The notes: generated by a model from the sequence alone, not told the origin. 64,000 nucleotides of DNA from Marinobacter algicola DG893 (GCF_000170835.1 NZ_ABCP01000002.1:310001-374000); one strand, 5' to 3'; numbered from the stretch's first letter, positions 28,976-38,951 are shown. A program made the numbers and translations.

Positions 28976-29919
28976 GCGGTTTCTCCCTGTGTGGTGTTAC
29001 GGGGGTTGTTGTCCTCAACCATGCGGATAAACAGCTCCTCGAGTCGATTTGCCTTCGTGCGCATGCTGACCACGCGAACGCCCTGCTCTTCCAACTGGAC
29101 GAACATGCCGTTCAGGCTCTGACCTTTTTCCACATCCACCACCAGGGCACCCTCGTCATCCATGTGACTGAAGAACCCTTCAAGCACCGGCGCCTCCTCA
29201 AGCGGCTCCGCTGTATCAAGCACGAAGGTTTCAGAGCTCAACTGCTGCAGCAATGCTCGCTTGCTGGTGTGACGCAGGATTTTGCCGTGATCAATGATGG
29301 CAATGTTGCGACACAGGGCTTCCGCTTCCTCCAGGTAGTGGGTGGTCAGAATGATAGTGGTGCCCTGTCGGTTCATCTCTTCCAGGAACGTCCACATGGA
29401 GCGGCGCAACTCGATATCCACCCCGGCCGTGGGCTCATCCAGGATCAACAGCTTGGGTTCGTGCACCAGCGCCCGGGCAATCATCAGCCGCCGTTTCATG
29501 CCCCCAGACAACATCATGGCCGGCGTATTGCGCTTGTCCCAAAGCCCAAGCTGGCGAAGGTACTTTTCCGCGGACTCCGATGCCTTCTTCAGAGGAATAC
29601 CGTAATAGCCCGCCTGGGTGGTCACGATGTCGAACACCTTCTCAAACTGGTTAAAGTTGAACTCCTGGGGCACAACACCCAGGTTCAGTTTGGCGTCCGA
29701 TAGATGGGTATCGATGTCAGAGCCGAATACGCGAACCTTGCCCGCGCTTTTATTCACCAGTGAACAAACAATGCCAAGGGTGGTGGACTTCCCCGCCCCG
29801 TTGGGGCCAAGCAAGGCAAAAAAGTCACCTTCGGCGACATGCAGGTCAATCCCTTTCAGGGCCTGGAAGCCGTCGCCATAGGTCTTGACCAGACCTTCGA
29901 TTTCAAGTGCGTTGGTCAT
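28972..29919 (-). CDS. ABC transporter ATP-binding protein (YadG-like)
   Basis: 315-codon ATPase subunit partnered with the downstream permease. Walker A (LLGPNGAGKST), signature (MLSGGMKRRL), Walker B (LLILDEPTAG) and the H-loop (ILTTHYLEEAE) are all intact. The start MTNALEIEGLVKTYG was chosen because the upstream extension has no family similarity. Confidence 0.92.
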   Translation of the reverse strand: MTNALEIEGLVKTYGDGFQALKGIDLHVAEGDFFALLGPNGAGKSTTLGIVCSLVNKSAGKVRVFGSDIDTHLSDAKLNLGVVPQEFNFNQFEKVFDIVTTQAGYYGIPLKKASESAEKYLRQLGLWDKRNTPAMMLSGGMKRRLMIARALVHEPKLLILDEPTAGVDIELRRSMWTFLEEMNRQGTTIILTTHYLEEAEALCRNIAIIDHGKILRHTSKRALLQQLSSETFVLDTAEPLEEAPVLEGFFSHMDDEGALVVDVEKGQSLNGMFVQLEEQGVRVVSMRTKANRLEELFIRMVEDNNPRNTTQGETA

Positions 29920-30176
29920 AGTGAATCCAGAGCTGCAGGGGCCACTGACAATGCTGCTGCCGCGGCCAATAGTGGAGTAGTAAAAACAAAAGCTATAACT
30001 GGAGGCCCGGAAAGTGAAATTCAAGTAGTTCGGCGCAATCCCACTACACCGACTAAAACCCCAAACTGCGACAGGTTTCCCGATATGGCACCAGTGCCGT
30101 CCTTATAATGCCGGTTACAACAACTTACAAAAGGTCTTGCACCACCGACCGAACGCCAGGGAATGTACGCGCCACC

Positions 30177-31313
30177 ATGAGATCCGCTCACTTCACATCT
30201 GCATTACCGTCTCTGATTTGCCCCCTCGCATTAACGGTCCTGCTGGCCGGGTGCTTCGGTGGCGACGGCAGCGGCGGAGATGACGGTTCACGCACCGGAC
30301 AGCTCATGCCGGCAGGTATCTCCGGGCTCACCTATTCCACCGCCAGCCGCAACGGCACCACCGACGCCAACGGACGCTTCAACTACTACCCCGGTGAACG
30401 GCTCAGCCTTCGCGTTGGCAACCTGCAACTGGCGGATGGCGTCCCCGCGCGGTCCATTGTCACGCCTCTGGAATTCTTCCCGGACGTGCGGACCGCGCTG
30501 GAGATACCAGGCACCACCGACGAAGGACTGCAGAACCACCGACTGACAGAGCAGCAACTGATCCAGGATGAGGTTACCCTGATCAACATGACGCGGTTTC
30601 TACTGGCGCTCAACTGGAGCCTGAACCTCTCCAGCGGCCAGGGCATCGACATACGGGAGCGGGTTATTACGCAACTGAATGCCGCACTACCCGATCTGGA
30701 CGCGCCGATCGACTTCAACGTTCCCGAAAGTGATTTCGCACAAGGCGGCAACTCCCCGTCTCCCGCCAACCAGTTGCTTCAAAGCATCTGCTTCTATCCA
30801 GCCGACGATGAGCTCTGCGAAGACCCACCCACGGAAGAGGAAATCGCCAACGCGGACCCCCGCCCGGAAGAAGAAGAGGATCGTGACGAAGACGTCGAGT
30901 ATCGGGAAGATCTGCAAAGCAAACGTGACCGCATCCTCAACGCCGTCCGCAGCCTTGAGGATGTCGACGTCGAGAACGCTGAGGGTTATCTCACGCGCGA
31001 ACTGGATACCATCACCACCCGACTGGCCAATCGTTATTACCTGGACGATTATGTGGCGGAATTCCCCGCTTCGGATACCGCCATCAAAACCGTGCGGGTA
31101 CGCAAGATAGCCGATCAGCCGCAACTGGATACCATCGAAGCCATCAGCACCCGCGATCAGGATGTGGTGGTGCACTCTTTCGACTGGCAGTCAGCGTCTG
31201 TGGAGTATTTTGTTGCGGGTGAATCCGGAGGAGAATCCGAGCTGTTGGTGAACTTCCGCCCCGAGGGTACCTACCGATGGGTGAAGAAACAGCTCAGGGT
31301 ACTTATTCAATAA
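30177..31313 (+). CDS. Putative lipoprotein with acidic segment, unknown function
   Basis: 378 residues from MRSAHFTSALPS. The signal peptide ends in a lipobox (LLAGC) at about residue 26, followed by a Gly/Asp-rich tether. The region GLTYSTASRNGTTDANGRF looks like a carboxypeptidase-regulatory-like beta-sandwich start seen in other lipoproteins. Residues about 210-245 are very acidic, with a Cys pair (CFYPADDELC). The C-terminal part is unfamiliar. No enzyme motif found. It is convergent with the HD-GYP-like gene. Confidence 0.7.
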   Translation: MRSAHFTSALPSLICPLALTVLLAGCFGGDGSGGDDGSRTGQLMPAGISGLTYSTASRNGTTDANGRFNYYPGERLSLRVGNLQLADGVPARSIVTPLEFFPDVRTALEIPGTTDEGLQNHRLTEQQLIQDEVTLINMTRFLLALNWSLNLSSGQGIDIRERVITQLNAALPDLDAPIDFNVPESDFAQGGNSPSPANQLLQSICFYPADDELCEDPPTEEEIANADPRPEEEEDRDEDVEYREDLQSKRDRILNAVRSLEDVDVENAEGYLTRELDTITTRLANRYYLDDYVAEFPASDTAIKTVRVRKIADQPQLDTIEAISTRDQDVVVHSFDWQSASVEYFVAGESGGESELLVNFRPEGTYRWVKKQLRVLIQ

Positions 31314-31335
31314 TTGCTCGATAACCCGAGCCGTA

Positions 31336-32643
31336 TCAGGCGCCGACAATGCGTGACAGGTTCCAGCGGGATTCGGCGCCAGTCACGTCGTAGTGCTCCG
31401 GGTTCAACCCTTCCGTGCCATGGGGCAGGCACTCGGCCACTGTCAGAGTGTCATGTGCGCCACGCCCTTCATTGTATTTTGCAAGGTCCACGATCCGGGC
31501 GGACTTCAACGGCCGGCGGTCGCAGTCCGTCATCACCATCACCTTCGGCCACAACCGACGCTCAGGCGCATGAGAAACCACAATGCCGCGCTGGCCGTCG
31601 TTCAGTTCAACCAGGCTGCCGGTGGGGTAAATGCCAATGGCCTGGATAAACTGCTCCACCAGGTCCTCCTGGAATTCTATGTTGCGCATCTCATACAACA
31701 GTGTGACCGCACGGGCCGGCGTCATGGGCTCCGCTGAAGTCCGCGGGCCAATCAGTGTCTCGAAATACTCCGACAGCCCAGCCACTTTGGCCAGCAGAGG
31801 AATCCGGTCGCCCCGGACACCTTCCGGGAAACCAGATCCGTTATGCCGTTCGCGGTGGCCCTGAACAACACTGAGAACCGCGCGGGATAAGCCGCTGTCT
31901 GCAAGCTTCGTAACGCCGCGTTCCACGTAGGTGCGGTACACGGAGAAGTCCTCGGAATCCAGTTTGCCCTCATTGGCAAGAATGCGGGCAGGAAGGTCCA
32001 GCTTGCCGACCTGAGACAGCAGGCAGCCCATCCCAAGGTGATTGAGAAGGCCTTCGTTCAGGCCCAACTGACGACCACAGACCAGTGCCCATACAGCCGT
32101 ATTCAGGGAGTGCCGATAGGTATAGTTGTCATGGTGACGGGTGCGGCTAAGCCACAGCATGGCGTCAGGGTTGCGAACAACGCTGGAAACCATTTTCTGG
32201 GTGACGATGGCCACCCCTCTAAGGTCTGGCGCTTCATGCTGACGAACAGCCTCAAAAACCTGATTCAGCGACGCCTCCGCATCCATCATCAGCTTCCTGG
32301 ACACCTTCAGCTCTTTACGCATGGTCGTTACGGTGTCGTACTTGACCGGCTCCTTGATGTTGAGCGGCGGCAACTGGACCGATTCGCGCTCATGCCCTGA
32401 GCGTTTGGTCGTGCGGCTGAAGACACGCTTTCCAGGTTTGGTCTGTTCGATGGCCTCGCGAACCTCGGCCTCATCGATAATCACCCACTTGCAATGAGTG
32501 ACCAGCGAACGCACGTCGTTCTGGGAGCGGATGTGAAAGCCCTGGATGGGGAAAGGCGTCTGATGCCACGGGCGATCGAGATCGGACACAAACATGCCAA
32601 TCTCCAGATCGTGTACAGCAATTTTCTTTTGACGGACTCCCAC
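31336..32643 (-). CDS. HD-GYP family protein with degenerate catalytic residues
   Basis: 435 residues. N-terminal DUF3391-like domain (about 5-135, IAVHDLEIGMFVSDLDRPW) followed by an HD-GYP-type helical domain (about 150-370). HD-GYP proteins normally hydrolyse c-di-GMP, but here HDIGK reads SQVGK, HHE reads HRE, GYP reads GFP and the late DvfDAL metal motif reads SEYFETL. Metal-dependent hydrolysis is unlikely; a binding or scaffold role is more plausible. Starts at GTG preceded by AGAGGT. Neighbour two genes away is a PilZ protein, another c-di-GMP-related family. Confidence 0.85.
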   Translation of the reverse strand: MGVRQKKIAVHDLEIGMFVSDLDRPWHQTPFPIQGFHIRSQNDVRSLVTHCKWVIIDEAEVREAIEQTKPGKRVFSRTTKRSGHERESVQLPPLNIKEPVKYDTVTTMRKELKVSRKLMMDAEASLNQVFEAVRQHEAPDLRGVAIVTQKMVSSVVRNPDAMLWLSRTRHHDNYTYRHSLNTAVWALVCGRQLGLNEGLLNHLGMGCLLSQVGKLDLPARILANEGKLDSEDFSVYRTYVERGVTKLADSGLSRAVLSVVQGHRERHNGSGFPEGVRGDRIPLLAKVAGLSEYFETLIGPRTSAEPMTPARAVTLLYEMRNIEFQEDLVEQFIQAIGIYPTGSLVELNDGQRGIVVSHAPERRLWPKVMVMTDCDRRPLKSARIVDLAKYNEGRGAHDTLTVAECLPHGTEGLNPEHYDVTGAESRWNLSRIVGA

Positions 32644-32823
32644 GGGGCACCTCTACACGTGCACGAATCGATAATCACTATTGTGACGCCCGCTCCGAAA
32701 GAGTCCATTACATTTATGTAGTGTGAAGTAACCGGAACGCGACAGGGAGTAACTGAAACTATCATCAGGAAACAAATTGTAGCAATGTGACACCATTCAC
32801 ATTACTGACAGGTCGTTGCCGGG

Positions 32824-33420
32824 CTATTCGTCGTCACAAACCGAATCATCCAGCTCAGGCGGCCGGGCGTGAAGTGATCCACGGGGGGATTTGCGGCTAT
32901 AGATAGTGTAAGGCACCGCTGAAGCCCGGATATAGTCGATGTTCTCGGCATCATCGCCACTACCCCGAACGGTCTTGACGGGCTCACAGGACACCAGCAG
33001 ATCCAGTGACGAACCAATATCAGTGACGCGTGCCGCCGGATCACCGGCACTAATCGTCATGCAGCGCTTGCCAGCCGCCGACGCGCCCGTGCGGGCAACA
33101 CGGTCCAGCCCTTCGCTACCGCAGGCCCGGATACCCTCGCCGCAGGATTGATCAGCAGCAGCATGACTGTCATCCACCAAACGCCATTCACGGGCACTGC
33201 ATTGGGTTTCAACGGTAATGGGTGTGGACTGGTTATCCGCCACCCACCAGCCGGGGTATTCGGCAGTCTGCCACGTCAATTTCACCTGGCGGTCTTCGCC
33301 AGCAGAATTCTCTGCGGGAAACACCGCATAGTGTGTGTAGTAGGATGCGCACCCACTCAGGACAAGTGGCAGAACGGCGGCGAAAGGCCTCATGAAAAAG
33401 AAGTATCTGTTGAATGTCAT
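32824..33420 (-). CDS. Putative lipoprotein, unknown function
   Basis: 198 residues with a short signal peptide and a clear lipobox (LVLSGC), then a Trp/Tyr-containing region and six further cysteines that could form disulfides. The start could also be the internal ATG at 33393, giving a shorter signal peptide. No family recognised. Confidence 0.6.
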   Translation of the reverse strand: MTFNRYFFFMRPFAAVLPLVLSGCASYYTHYAVFPAENSAGEDRQVKLTWQTAEYPGWWVADNQSTPITVETQCSAREWRLVDDSHAAADQSCGEGIRACGSEGLDRVARTGASAAGKRCMTISAGDPAARVTDIGSSLDLLVSCEPVKTVRGSGDDAENIDYIRASAVPYTIYSRKSPRGSLHARPPELDDSVCDDE

Positions 33421-33435
33421 TCAGGTGAAAACCGT

Positions 33436-33708
33436 CTATTGATCCGCAAACTGTAGGCCAAAACCGTCGTTGGTCTTACGCACCACCACCATATCCAGCA
33501 CGGGTGCAGGTACCGGAAGGCCCTGCACCTGAACCTGAACGCTGTCACCGATCGACGGTGCGAAGGGTTCGGTGTCGACGACGATAAAAACGCCGCCATC
33601 GGAAATGTCCCTGGTTGAGAACACGAATTCACCAAGTTCTTCATGGGTAACCCGAACCTTCGCACTCATTGCTGTGCGACCGTGCACTCTTCGATCATTC
33701 CCAACCAT
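33436..33708 (-). CDS. PilZ-domain protein
   Basis: 90-residue single-domain protein. The c-di-GMP-binding elements RRVHGR (RxxxR type) and DISDGG (D/NxSxxG) are both present with the expected spacing, and the beta-barrel continues to the C-terminus. It is probably a stand-alone c-di-GMP effector. It sits 15 bases upstream of the lipoprotein gene on the same strand and near the HD-GYP-like gene. Confidence 0.85.
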   Translation of the reverse strand: MVGNDRRVHGRTAMSAKVRVTHEELGEFVFSTRDISDGGVFIVVDTEPFAPSIGDSVQVQVQGLPVPAPVLDMVVVRKTNDGFGLQFADQ

Positions 33709-33793
33709 AGTCTGTAGGCCCACCACTTTTTACATAGTTTTTATAGTCTTCCGAAGCATAACACCATTTCCGCGATAAGTTGGCAACGGTGTA

Positions 33794-33822
33794 TTGACAC
33801 TCAGCGCAACACAAATAAGAAT
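33794..33822 (+). promoter_or_regulatory. Putative sigma-70 promoter of fbpA
   Basis: TTGACA, 17 bases, then AAGAAT (four of six matches to TATAAT), 83 bases before the fbpA ATG. The AT-rich sequence just downstream only weakly resembles a Fur box. Confidence 0.45.
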
Positions 33823-33904
33823 AGTTGGCATTGTTAACTACCATTACGTCTCACTACACATTTAAAGATCACCCCTTACCCAAAACCAAAAAGGAAGTCC
33901 CACC

Positions 33905-34918
33905 ATGAAAATGAAACTTGCGGCGACTGCCATCGCAGCAGCCTGCGCGCTGCCCCTGCAGGCCAGCGCTGACGGCGAGGTCAACATCTACTCCTACCGC
34001 CAGGCTTACCTGCTGGAACCGCTGCTGAACGCGTTCCAGGAAGAAACCGGTATCGAAACCAACGTGGTCTTCGCCAAGAAAGGCCTGGCCGAGCGACTGG
34101 AGCGTGAAGGACGCAACAGCCCTGCGGACCTGGTGATGACGGTGGACATCTCCCGCATCAACGAGCTGGTCGAGCGCGACCTCGTTGAAGGTATCGAGAA
34201 CGACACTCTCCAGAACAATATCCCGCAAAACCTGCGTCATCCTGATGGCAAGTGGTTCGCCCTCACCACCCGCGGCCGGCTGATCTATGCCTCAAAGGAG
34301 CGTGTTGAAGAAGGCGAGATCACTACCTACGAGCAACTGGCGGATGAAAAGTGGGATGACCGCATCTGTACCCGCAGCGGCAAGCACCCTTACAACATTG
34401 CCCTGTTCTCCTCCATGATCGCTCACCATGGCGAAGAAGCCACTGAAGAGTGGCTGGAAGGCCTGAAAGACAACCTGGCACGCAAGCCCCAGGGCGGTGA
34501 CCGCGACCAGATCAAGGCCATCCATGCCGGCGAGTGCGACATTGCTATCGGTAACAGTTATTACTACGGCAACATGCTGAACGACGAGAACCAGCGCGAG
34601 GCCGCCGAGTCCGTCCGCCTGGTGTTCCCGAACGCAGATGGCCGTGGCACACACATCAACATCAGCGGTATCGCCCTGACCAAAAGTGCGCCTAACCGTG
34701 ACAACGCCATTCGCCTGATGGAGTTCCTGTCAGAGCCGAAGGCACAGCAGATTTACGCCGAGGCCAACACCGAATATCCGGCCAACCCCAGCGTAAAACC
34801 CTCCGGCATGGTGGCCGAATGGGGTGAGATCAACCCGGACGACCTGTCTCTCCAGGAAATCGCGGAGAACCGCAGCGCAGCGGTGAAGATGGTTGATCGC
34901 GTCGATTACGACAACTAA
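33905..34918 (+). CDS. fbpA: Ferric iron ABC transporter, periplasmic binding protein
   Basis: 337 residues with a cleavable signal peptide (ending ASADGEV). The family is FbpA/FutA/IdiA: EVNIYSYRQAYLLEPLLNAF at the mature N-terminus and the iron-ligating tyrosines in GNSYYYGNML near residue 220. It captures Fe(III) and hands it to the FbpB permease encoded next. A strong terminator follows, so most transcripts probably stop after this gene. Confidence 0.92.
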   Translation: MKMKLAATAIAAACALPLQASADGEVNIYSYRQAYLLEPLLNAFQEETGIETNVVFAKKGLAERLEREGRNSPADLVMTVDISRINELVERDLVEGIENDTLQNNIPQNLRHPDGKWFALTTRGRLIYASKERVEEGEITTYEQLADEKWDDRICTRSGKHPYNIALFSSMIAHHGEEATEEWLEGLKDNLARKPQGGDRDQIKAIHAGECDIAIGNSYYYGNMLNDENQREAAESVRLVFPNADGRGTHINISGIALTKSAPNRDNAIRLMEFLSEPKAQQIYAEANTEYPANPSVKPSGMVAEWGEINPDDLSLQEIAENRSAAVKMVDRVDYDN

Positions 34919-34933
34919 ACCAGCCATGTGTTG

Positions 34934-34965
34934 AAAAAGCCGGGACTCAGGTCCCGGCTTTTTTG
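34934..34965 (+). terminator. Intrinsic terminator between fbpA and fbpB
   Basis: AAAAAGCCGGGAC-TCAG-GTCCCGGCTTTTTT: an 8-base-pair GC-rich stem flanked by A- and T-tracts. Partial read-through would give the usual excess of binding protein over permease. Confidence 0.9.
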
Positions 34966-35006
34966 TACAATCCGCACCCTATTCCCAATTCACCCAAAGG
35001 AAACCT

Positions 35007-36689
35007 ATGTCCGAGGCCATTGAACAGACCGGGGCGAGATACCCCCTGCTGGCAAAAAGGACCTCGAAACGCTGGCTGATCACCGCCGCAGTGACCACCG
35101 CTATCGTGGCGCTTCCGGTACTGTCGGTACTTATCCTGGCGTTGTTTCCGGAAGAAAACATCTGGCCTCACCTGCTGAACACCACGCTTCCCCGCTATCT
35201 GGTCACCACACTCCAACTCATGGCCGGCGTGGCTTTCATCACGCTGGTAATCGGCCTCGCCAGCGCCTGGGCGGTCACCATGTGCGACTTTCCCGGCCGA
35301 AAGTTTTTTGAATGGGCCATGCTGCTGCCCTTTGCGGTGCCGGCCTATGTCATCGCTTATGTCTATACCAGCCTTCTGGACTACGCCGGACCGGTTCAGA
35401 CCGCCATGCGGGACTGGTTTGGCTGGCGCAACGCCGCCGACTACTGGTTCCCTGAAATTCGCAGCCTGGAAGGCGCCACCCTGATGATCGGCCTGGTGCT
35501 CTACCCTTATGTGTACCTACTGGCACGGGCTGCGTTCCTGGAGCAATCCCCTTCCCTGTTTGCGGTCAGCCGCAGCCTGGGACATTCTGCCATCAGCACC
35601 TTCTTCCGGGTGGTGCTGCCGATTGCACGGCCTGCCATTGCGGTTGGCCTGTCGCTGGTCTTGATGGAAACCCTGAACGACTTCGGTACGGTGGATTTCT
35701 TCGCCGTGCAAACCCTGACCGCCGGCCTGTTCGACACCTGGATGAACCTGGGGAACCTGGGAGGCGCCGCGCAGATTGCCACCACCATGCTGGCCTTCGT
35801 CGTTATCCTGGTTACCCTGGAGCGCTATTCCCGGCGCAAACAGCAACAGTTCGCGGCGCGGGACAACCGCGAGCCAATCCGTCGTTTCACCCTGTCACGC
35901 CCGCGCCAATTTGTCTGTGTAGCCGTTTGCCTCGTTCCGGTGATCTTCGGCTTCCTGTTGCCGGCTGCCACCCTTGGTCACTATGCCTGGGAATACTTCG
36001 ACGAGAGCTGGAACCCGGACTTCGTCCGCAACACGCTGAACAGCCTGTTTCTCTCGGGAACCGCCGCGCTGACCACGCTGATCATCGGGGTCACCCTCGC
36101 CTACAGCCGCCGCCTGCACGATACCCGGGGCATGCGCGTGATGATGCGGCTGTCCAGCCTGGGCTACGCTATGCCCGGCGCCGTGCTCGCAGTGGGGGTG
36201 ATTGTGCCGCTGGCAGGTTTCGACAATTGGGTGGATGGCATCCTGAGGGACAACTTCGGGGTCAGCAGTGGGCTGCTGCTGAGTGGTACCGCCTTTGCCC
36301 TGGTGTTCGCCTATACCGTTCGCTTCCTGGCAGTTTCCGCCGGTAGTGTGGAAAGTGCCCTGCAGAAAATTACACCCAGCATGGACATGGCTTCACGCTC
36401 CCTGGGGCATTCACCGGGCAACACACTGTTGAAGGTTCATTTGCCAATGCTGCGCGGCACCTTGATTACGGCCGCGCTGGTGGTATTCGTGGACTGCATG
36501 AAGGAACTGCCGGCGACGTTAATCCTGCGGCCATTCAACTTTGAAACCCTGGCCACCTACGTTTATCAGTTTGCCTCAGACGAAAAACTGGCCCACAGCG
36601 CACTGCCGGCGCTGATCATCGTGCTGGCCGGCATCATTCCGATCATCCTGATGAGCAAGTCCATTTCCGACACCCGGGCCATTAGCTGA
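35007..36689 (+). CDS. fbpB: Ferric iron ABC transporter, permease
   Basis: 560 residues with two homologous six-helix halves, each with an EAA-type loop (SRSLGHSAISTFFRVVLPIA and SRSLGHSPGNTLLKVHLPML) that contacts the ATPase. This fused permease is typical of FbpB/SfuB. No fbpC ATPase gene follows, so the ATPase must come from elsewhere. Confidence 0.92.
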   Translation: MSEAIEQTGARYPLLAKRTSKRWLITAAVTTAIVALPVLSVLILALFPEENIWPHLLNTTLPRYLVTTLQLMAGVAFITLVIGLASAWAVTMCDFPGRKFFEWAMLLPFAVPAYVIAYVYTSLLDYAGPVQTAMRDWFGWRNAADYWFPEIRSLEGATLMIGLVLYPYVYLLARAAFLEQSPSLFAVSRSLGHSAISTFFRVVLPIARPAIAVGLSLVLMETLNDFGTVDFFAVQTLTAGLFDTWMNLGNLGGAAQIATTMLAFVVILVTLERYSRRKQQQFAARDNREPIRRFTLSRPRQFVCVAVCLVPVIFGFLLPAATLGHYAWEYFDESWNPDFVRNTLNSLFLSGTAALTTLIIGVTLAYSRRLHDTRGMRVMMRLSSLGYAMPGAVLAVGVIVPLAGFDNWVDGILRDNFGVSSGLLLSGTAFALVFAYTVRFLAVSAGSVESALQKITPSMDMASRSLGHSPGNTLLKVHLPMLRGTLITAALVVFVDCMKELPATLILRPFNFETLATYVYQFASDEKLAHSALPALIIVLAGIIPIILMSKSISDTRAIS

Positions 36690-36725
36690 CGTTCGCCGCC
36701 TTCACCCGACAGCCGGGAATTCCGC

Positions 36726-37211
36726 CTAGATCACCGAACGGGAATGCGCACCCTGAACCACAAAGCGGCCCTGAAAAACCGCAACGGGTTCTCTGACGGG
36801 CTCCGTGGTGGGTTCGCCGCAGTACACTTCAGCAATCAGGGAAAGCCGGCCCTTGCCATGGCGGGCCAGGCTTTTTCGGAATCGGTCAGGGACTTCGCCG
36901 CCGGGGAGGCGGCACAGGGCGAAGAAGTTCGTGTCTACAGGGTCAATGTGCTCGATCTCACCGACCTGGATCACCACGTTTCCGGCCAGCCCAAGGTCAG
37001 TCAATACCAGTTCAACCAATCCCCAGGCGGAAATCACCGCAACCGAGTAAACACTCCCCCCGAAGCCAGTCCCCTGATGGTTGTGGTTGGGAGCCAGCGG
37101 AGCACTGACCAATAACGCGTGGCCGTCATAGGAAACCAGCTCCACACCCAACGCTTCGGAGAGCGGAATCATGTCATGAATGCGTTTCTGAAACCGGGCT
37201 AACTGAGTCAT
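36726..37211 (-). CDS. Thioesterase, YiiD C-terminal-domain family
   Basis: 161 residues of hotdog fold, N-terminal helix with MIPLSEALGVELVSYDG, then LAPNHNHQGTGFGGSVYSVA, where the asparagine and the glycine-rich turn correspond to the thioester-binding site. It resembles the putative thioesterase domain fused to acetyltransferases in YiiD. Substrate unknown; the acyl-CoA synthetase gene next door on the same strand suggests an acyl-CoA. Confidence 0.75.
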   Translation of the reverse strand: MTQLARFQKRIHDMIPLSEALGVELVSYDGHALLVSAPLAPNHNHQGTGFGGSVYSVAVISAWGLVELVLTDLGLAGNVVIQVGEIEHIDPVDTNFFALCRLPGGEVPDRFRKSLARHGKGRLSLIAEVYCGEPTTEPVREPVAVFQGRFVVQGAHSRSVI

Positions 37212-37283
37212 ATTCCCTCCTGAATATGTCTTCAGTTTATGCCCGTTTCAATGCTTTCCCTATGCGACTTACGTCGGTTTTCT

Positions 37284-38951
37284 CTACTGCCAGATGACCG
37301 GCTCACGTTTTGCGTACCAGGTGTCCACATTTTCCTGGTACGCATCCTCCACCACATTGCGCTTCAGTTTCAGGGTGGGCGTCAGGAAGCTGTTCTCGAT
37401 GGACCATTCATCGCTGACTACGGTAATGAACGCCAGTTGCTCGTGGGGGTCCACGGTCTTGTTCACGTCCGCAATCAACTTCTTGAAGCTGGCCTCAATG
37501 TCCTTGCGGAAGGCTTCATCGGCCATCTTCGGACGAATCTCCTCGCCCAGCATTACCAGCGCGTGGGGTTGTGTCTGGTTGGCGCCAGAGACACATACCA
37601 TCTCAATGGCCTCGTGGGACATCAGGCGGTTCTCGATCGGCGCGGGGGCGATGTACTTACCCTTGCTGGTCTTGAAGATTTCCTTGATGCGGCCAGTCAG
37701 CTTCAGGCGCCCCATCTCGTCGATTTCGCCCTTATCGCCGGTTTTCAGGAAACCGTCCTCCGAGAACGTCTCGCGGGTTTTCTCTTCATCCTTGTAATAC
37801 CCCATCATGGTGGCCGGGCTCTTCACCAGCACTTCGCCCTCGTCGCTGATCTTCATTTCCACGCCGGGTAGCGCTTCACCTACGTAGCCGGTGCGGGAAC
37901 GGCCAGGCTTGTTCATGTGGGAATAGGCAAAGTTCTCGGACATGCCGTAGCCTTCCAGCAGTTCCAGCCCCAGGTTGCGGTACCAGTCCAGTACATCGTT
38001 GGACAGGGGGGCGGAGCCACTGCCCGCCAGTTTGACCTTGTTCAGGCCCAGCCCTTTGAGCACCTTCTTCTTGATCAGCTTGTTCAGCAGCGGAACCTTC
38101 AGCAGCTTTTCCAGTTTCTCCTTGGGCAGCTTCTGCAGAACGCCGTGCTGGAACTTCACCCATAGACGGGGCACTGACAGGAACAGCGTGGGCTGTGCCC
38201 GCTGCAGATCCTGGACAAAGGTGTCCAACGACTCGGCAAAGAACAGCTGGAAACCGGAGTACAGCGAGCCCAACTCCACAAACGTGCGCTCGAAAACGTG
38301 CGCCAGCGGCAGGTAGGACAGCATGCGCTCTTCCGCGCCAACGCCCAGCACCTGGGTGCCACCGGCGGCCGCAAACGCCATGTTGCGGAAACTCAGCATA
38401 ACGCCCTTCGGCCGGCCGGTGCTGCCAGAGGTGTACACAATGGTGGCCAGCTCATCCGCATCCCGCTGGGTGTTCTCTTCCAGTGGCGGGTACTTGCCCA
38501 CAAGGTCGTCCCAGGTTTCAAAATCGTTGGGCGGGCTCAGTGGGTAAGAAATACAACGCACGGACTCCGGCACGCCGGACTTCATCAGGTCCCAGTCGTC
38601 CAGCTTACCGACAAACAGAACTTCGCATTCACTGTGGTTAAGGATGTAGTTCACCGTGTCCGCGTTCAGGGTCGGGTACAGTGGCACGGAGATATGGCCC
38701 GCCATCCAGATTGCCCAGTCCGACATGATCCACTGTGCGCAGTTCTTGGAAACGATGCCGACCCGGCTCTTCTCCGGCAGGTTCAGGGATTTCAGGTACG
38801 AGGCCATCCGGCGGGCTTCGTCCACCGCACGTTTCCAGGTGTATTCAACAACCTTGCCGTCGCCAATGGGCTGAGTCATGTACAGGGAATCCGCCTTGGC
38901 GTTTTCCCAGTGATAAACCATATCCAGGGGGAGTTTGTCAGTGGTGTCCAT
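37284..38951 (-). CDS. Long-chain acyl-CoA synthetase (AMP-forming)
   Basis: 555 residues. Activates fatty acids to acyl-CoA through an acyl-adenylate. The ATP motif IVYTSGSTGRPKGVMLS, the central LLEGYGMSEN and the FLKTGDKGEID/LTGRIKEIFKTSKGKYIAP motifs are intact. Belongs to the FAA1/LACS-like branch rather than E. coli FadD. It is divergent from the ABC importer. Confidence 0.9.
   Translation of the reverse strand: MDTTDKLPLDMVYHWENAKADSLYMTQPIGDGKVVEYTWKRAVDEARRMASYLKSLNLPEKSRVGIVSKNCAQWIMSDWAIWMAGHISVPLYPTLNADTVNYILNHSECEVLFVGKLDDWDLMKSGVPESVRCISYPLSPPNDFETWDDLVGKYPPLEENTQRDADELATIVYTSGSTGRPKGVMLSFRNMAFAAAGGTQVLGVGAEERMLSYLPLAHVFERTFVELGSLYSGFQLFFAESLDTFVQDLQRAQPTLFLSVPRLWVKFQHGVLQKLPKEKLEKLLKVPLLNKLIKKKVLKGLGLNKVKLAGSGSAPLSNDVLDWYRNLGLELLEGYGMSENFAYSHMNKPGRSRTGYVGEALPGVEMKISDEGEVLVKSPATMMGYYKDEEKTRETFSEDGFLKTGDKGEIDEMGRLKLTGRIKEIFKTSKGKYIAPAPIENRLMSHEAIEMVCVSGANQTQPHALVMLGEEIRPKMADEAFRKDIEASFKKLIADVNKTVDPHEQLAFITVVSDEWSIENSFLTPTLKLKRNVVEDAYQENVDTWYAKREPVIWQ

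Noticed and set aside
33811..33845. Fur box upstream of fbpA
   Set aside because: Only scattered matches to the 19-base Fur consensus; too weak to list although iron control is expected.
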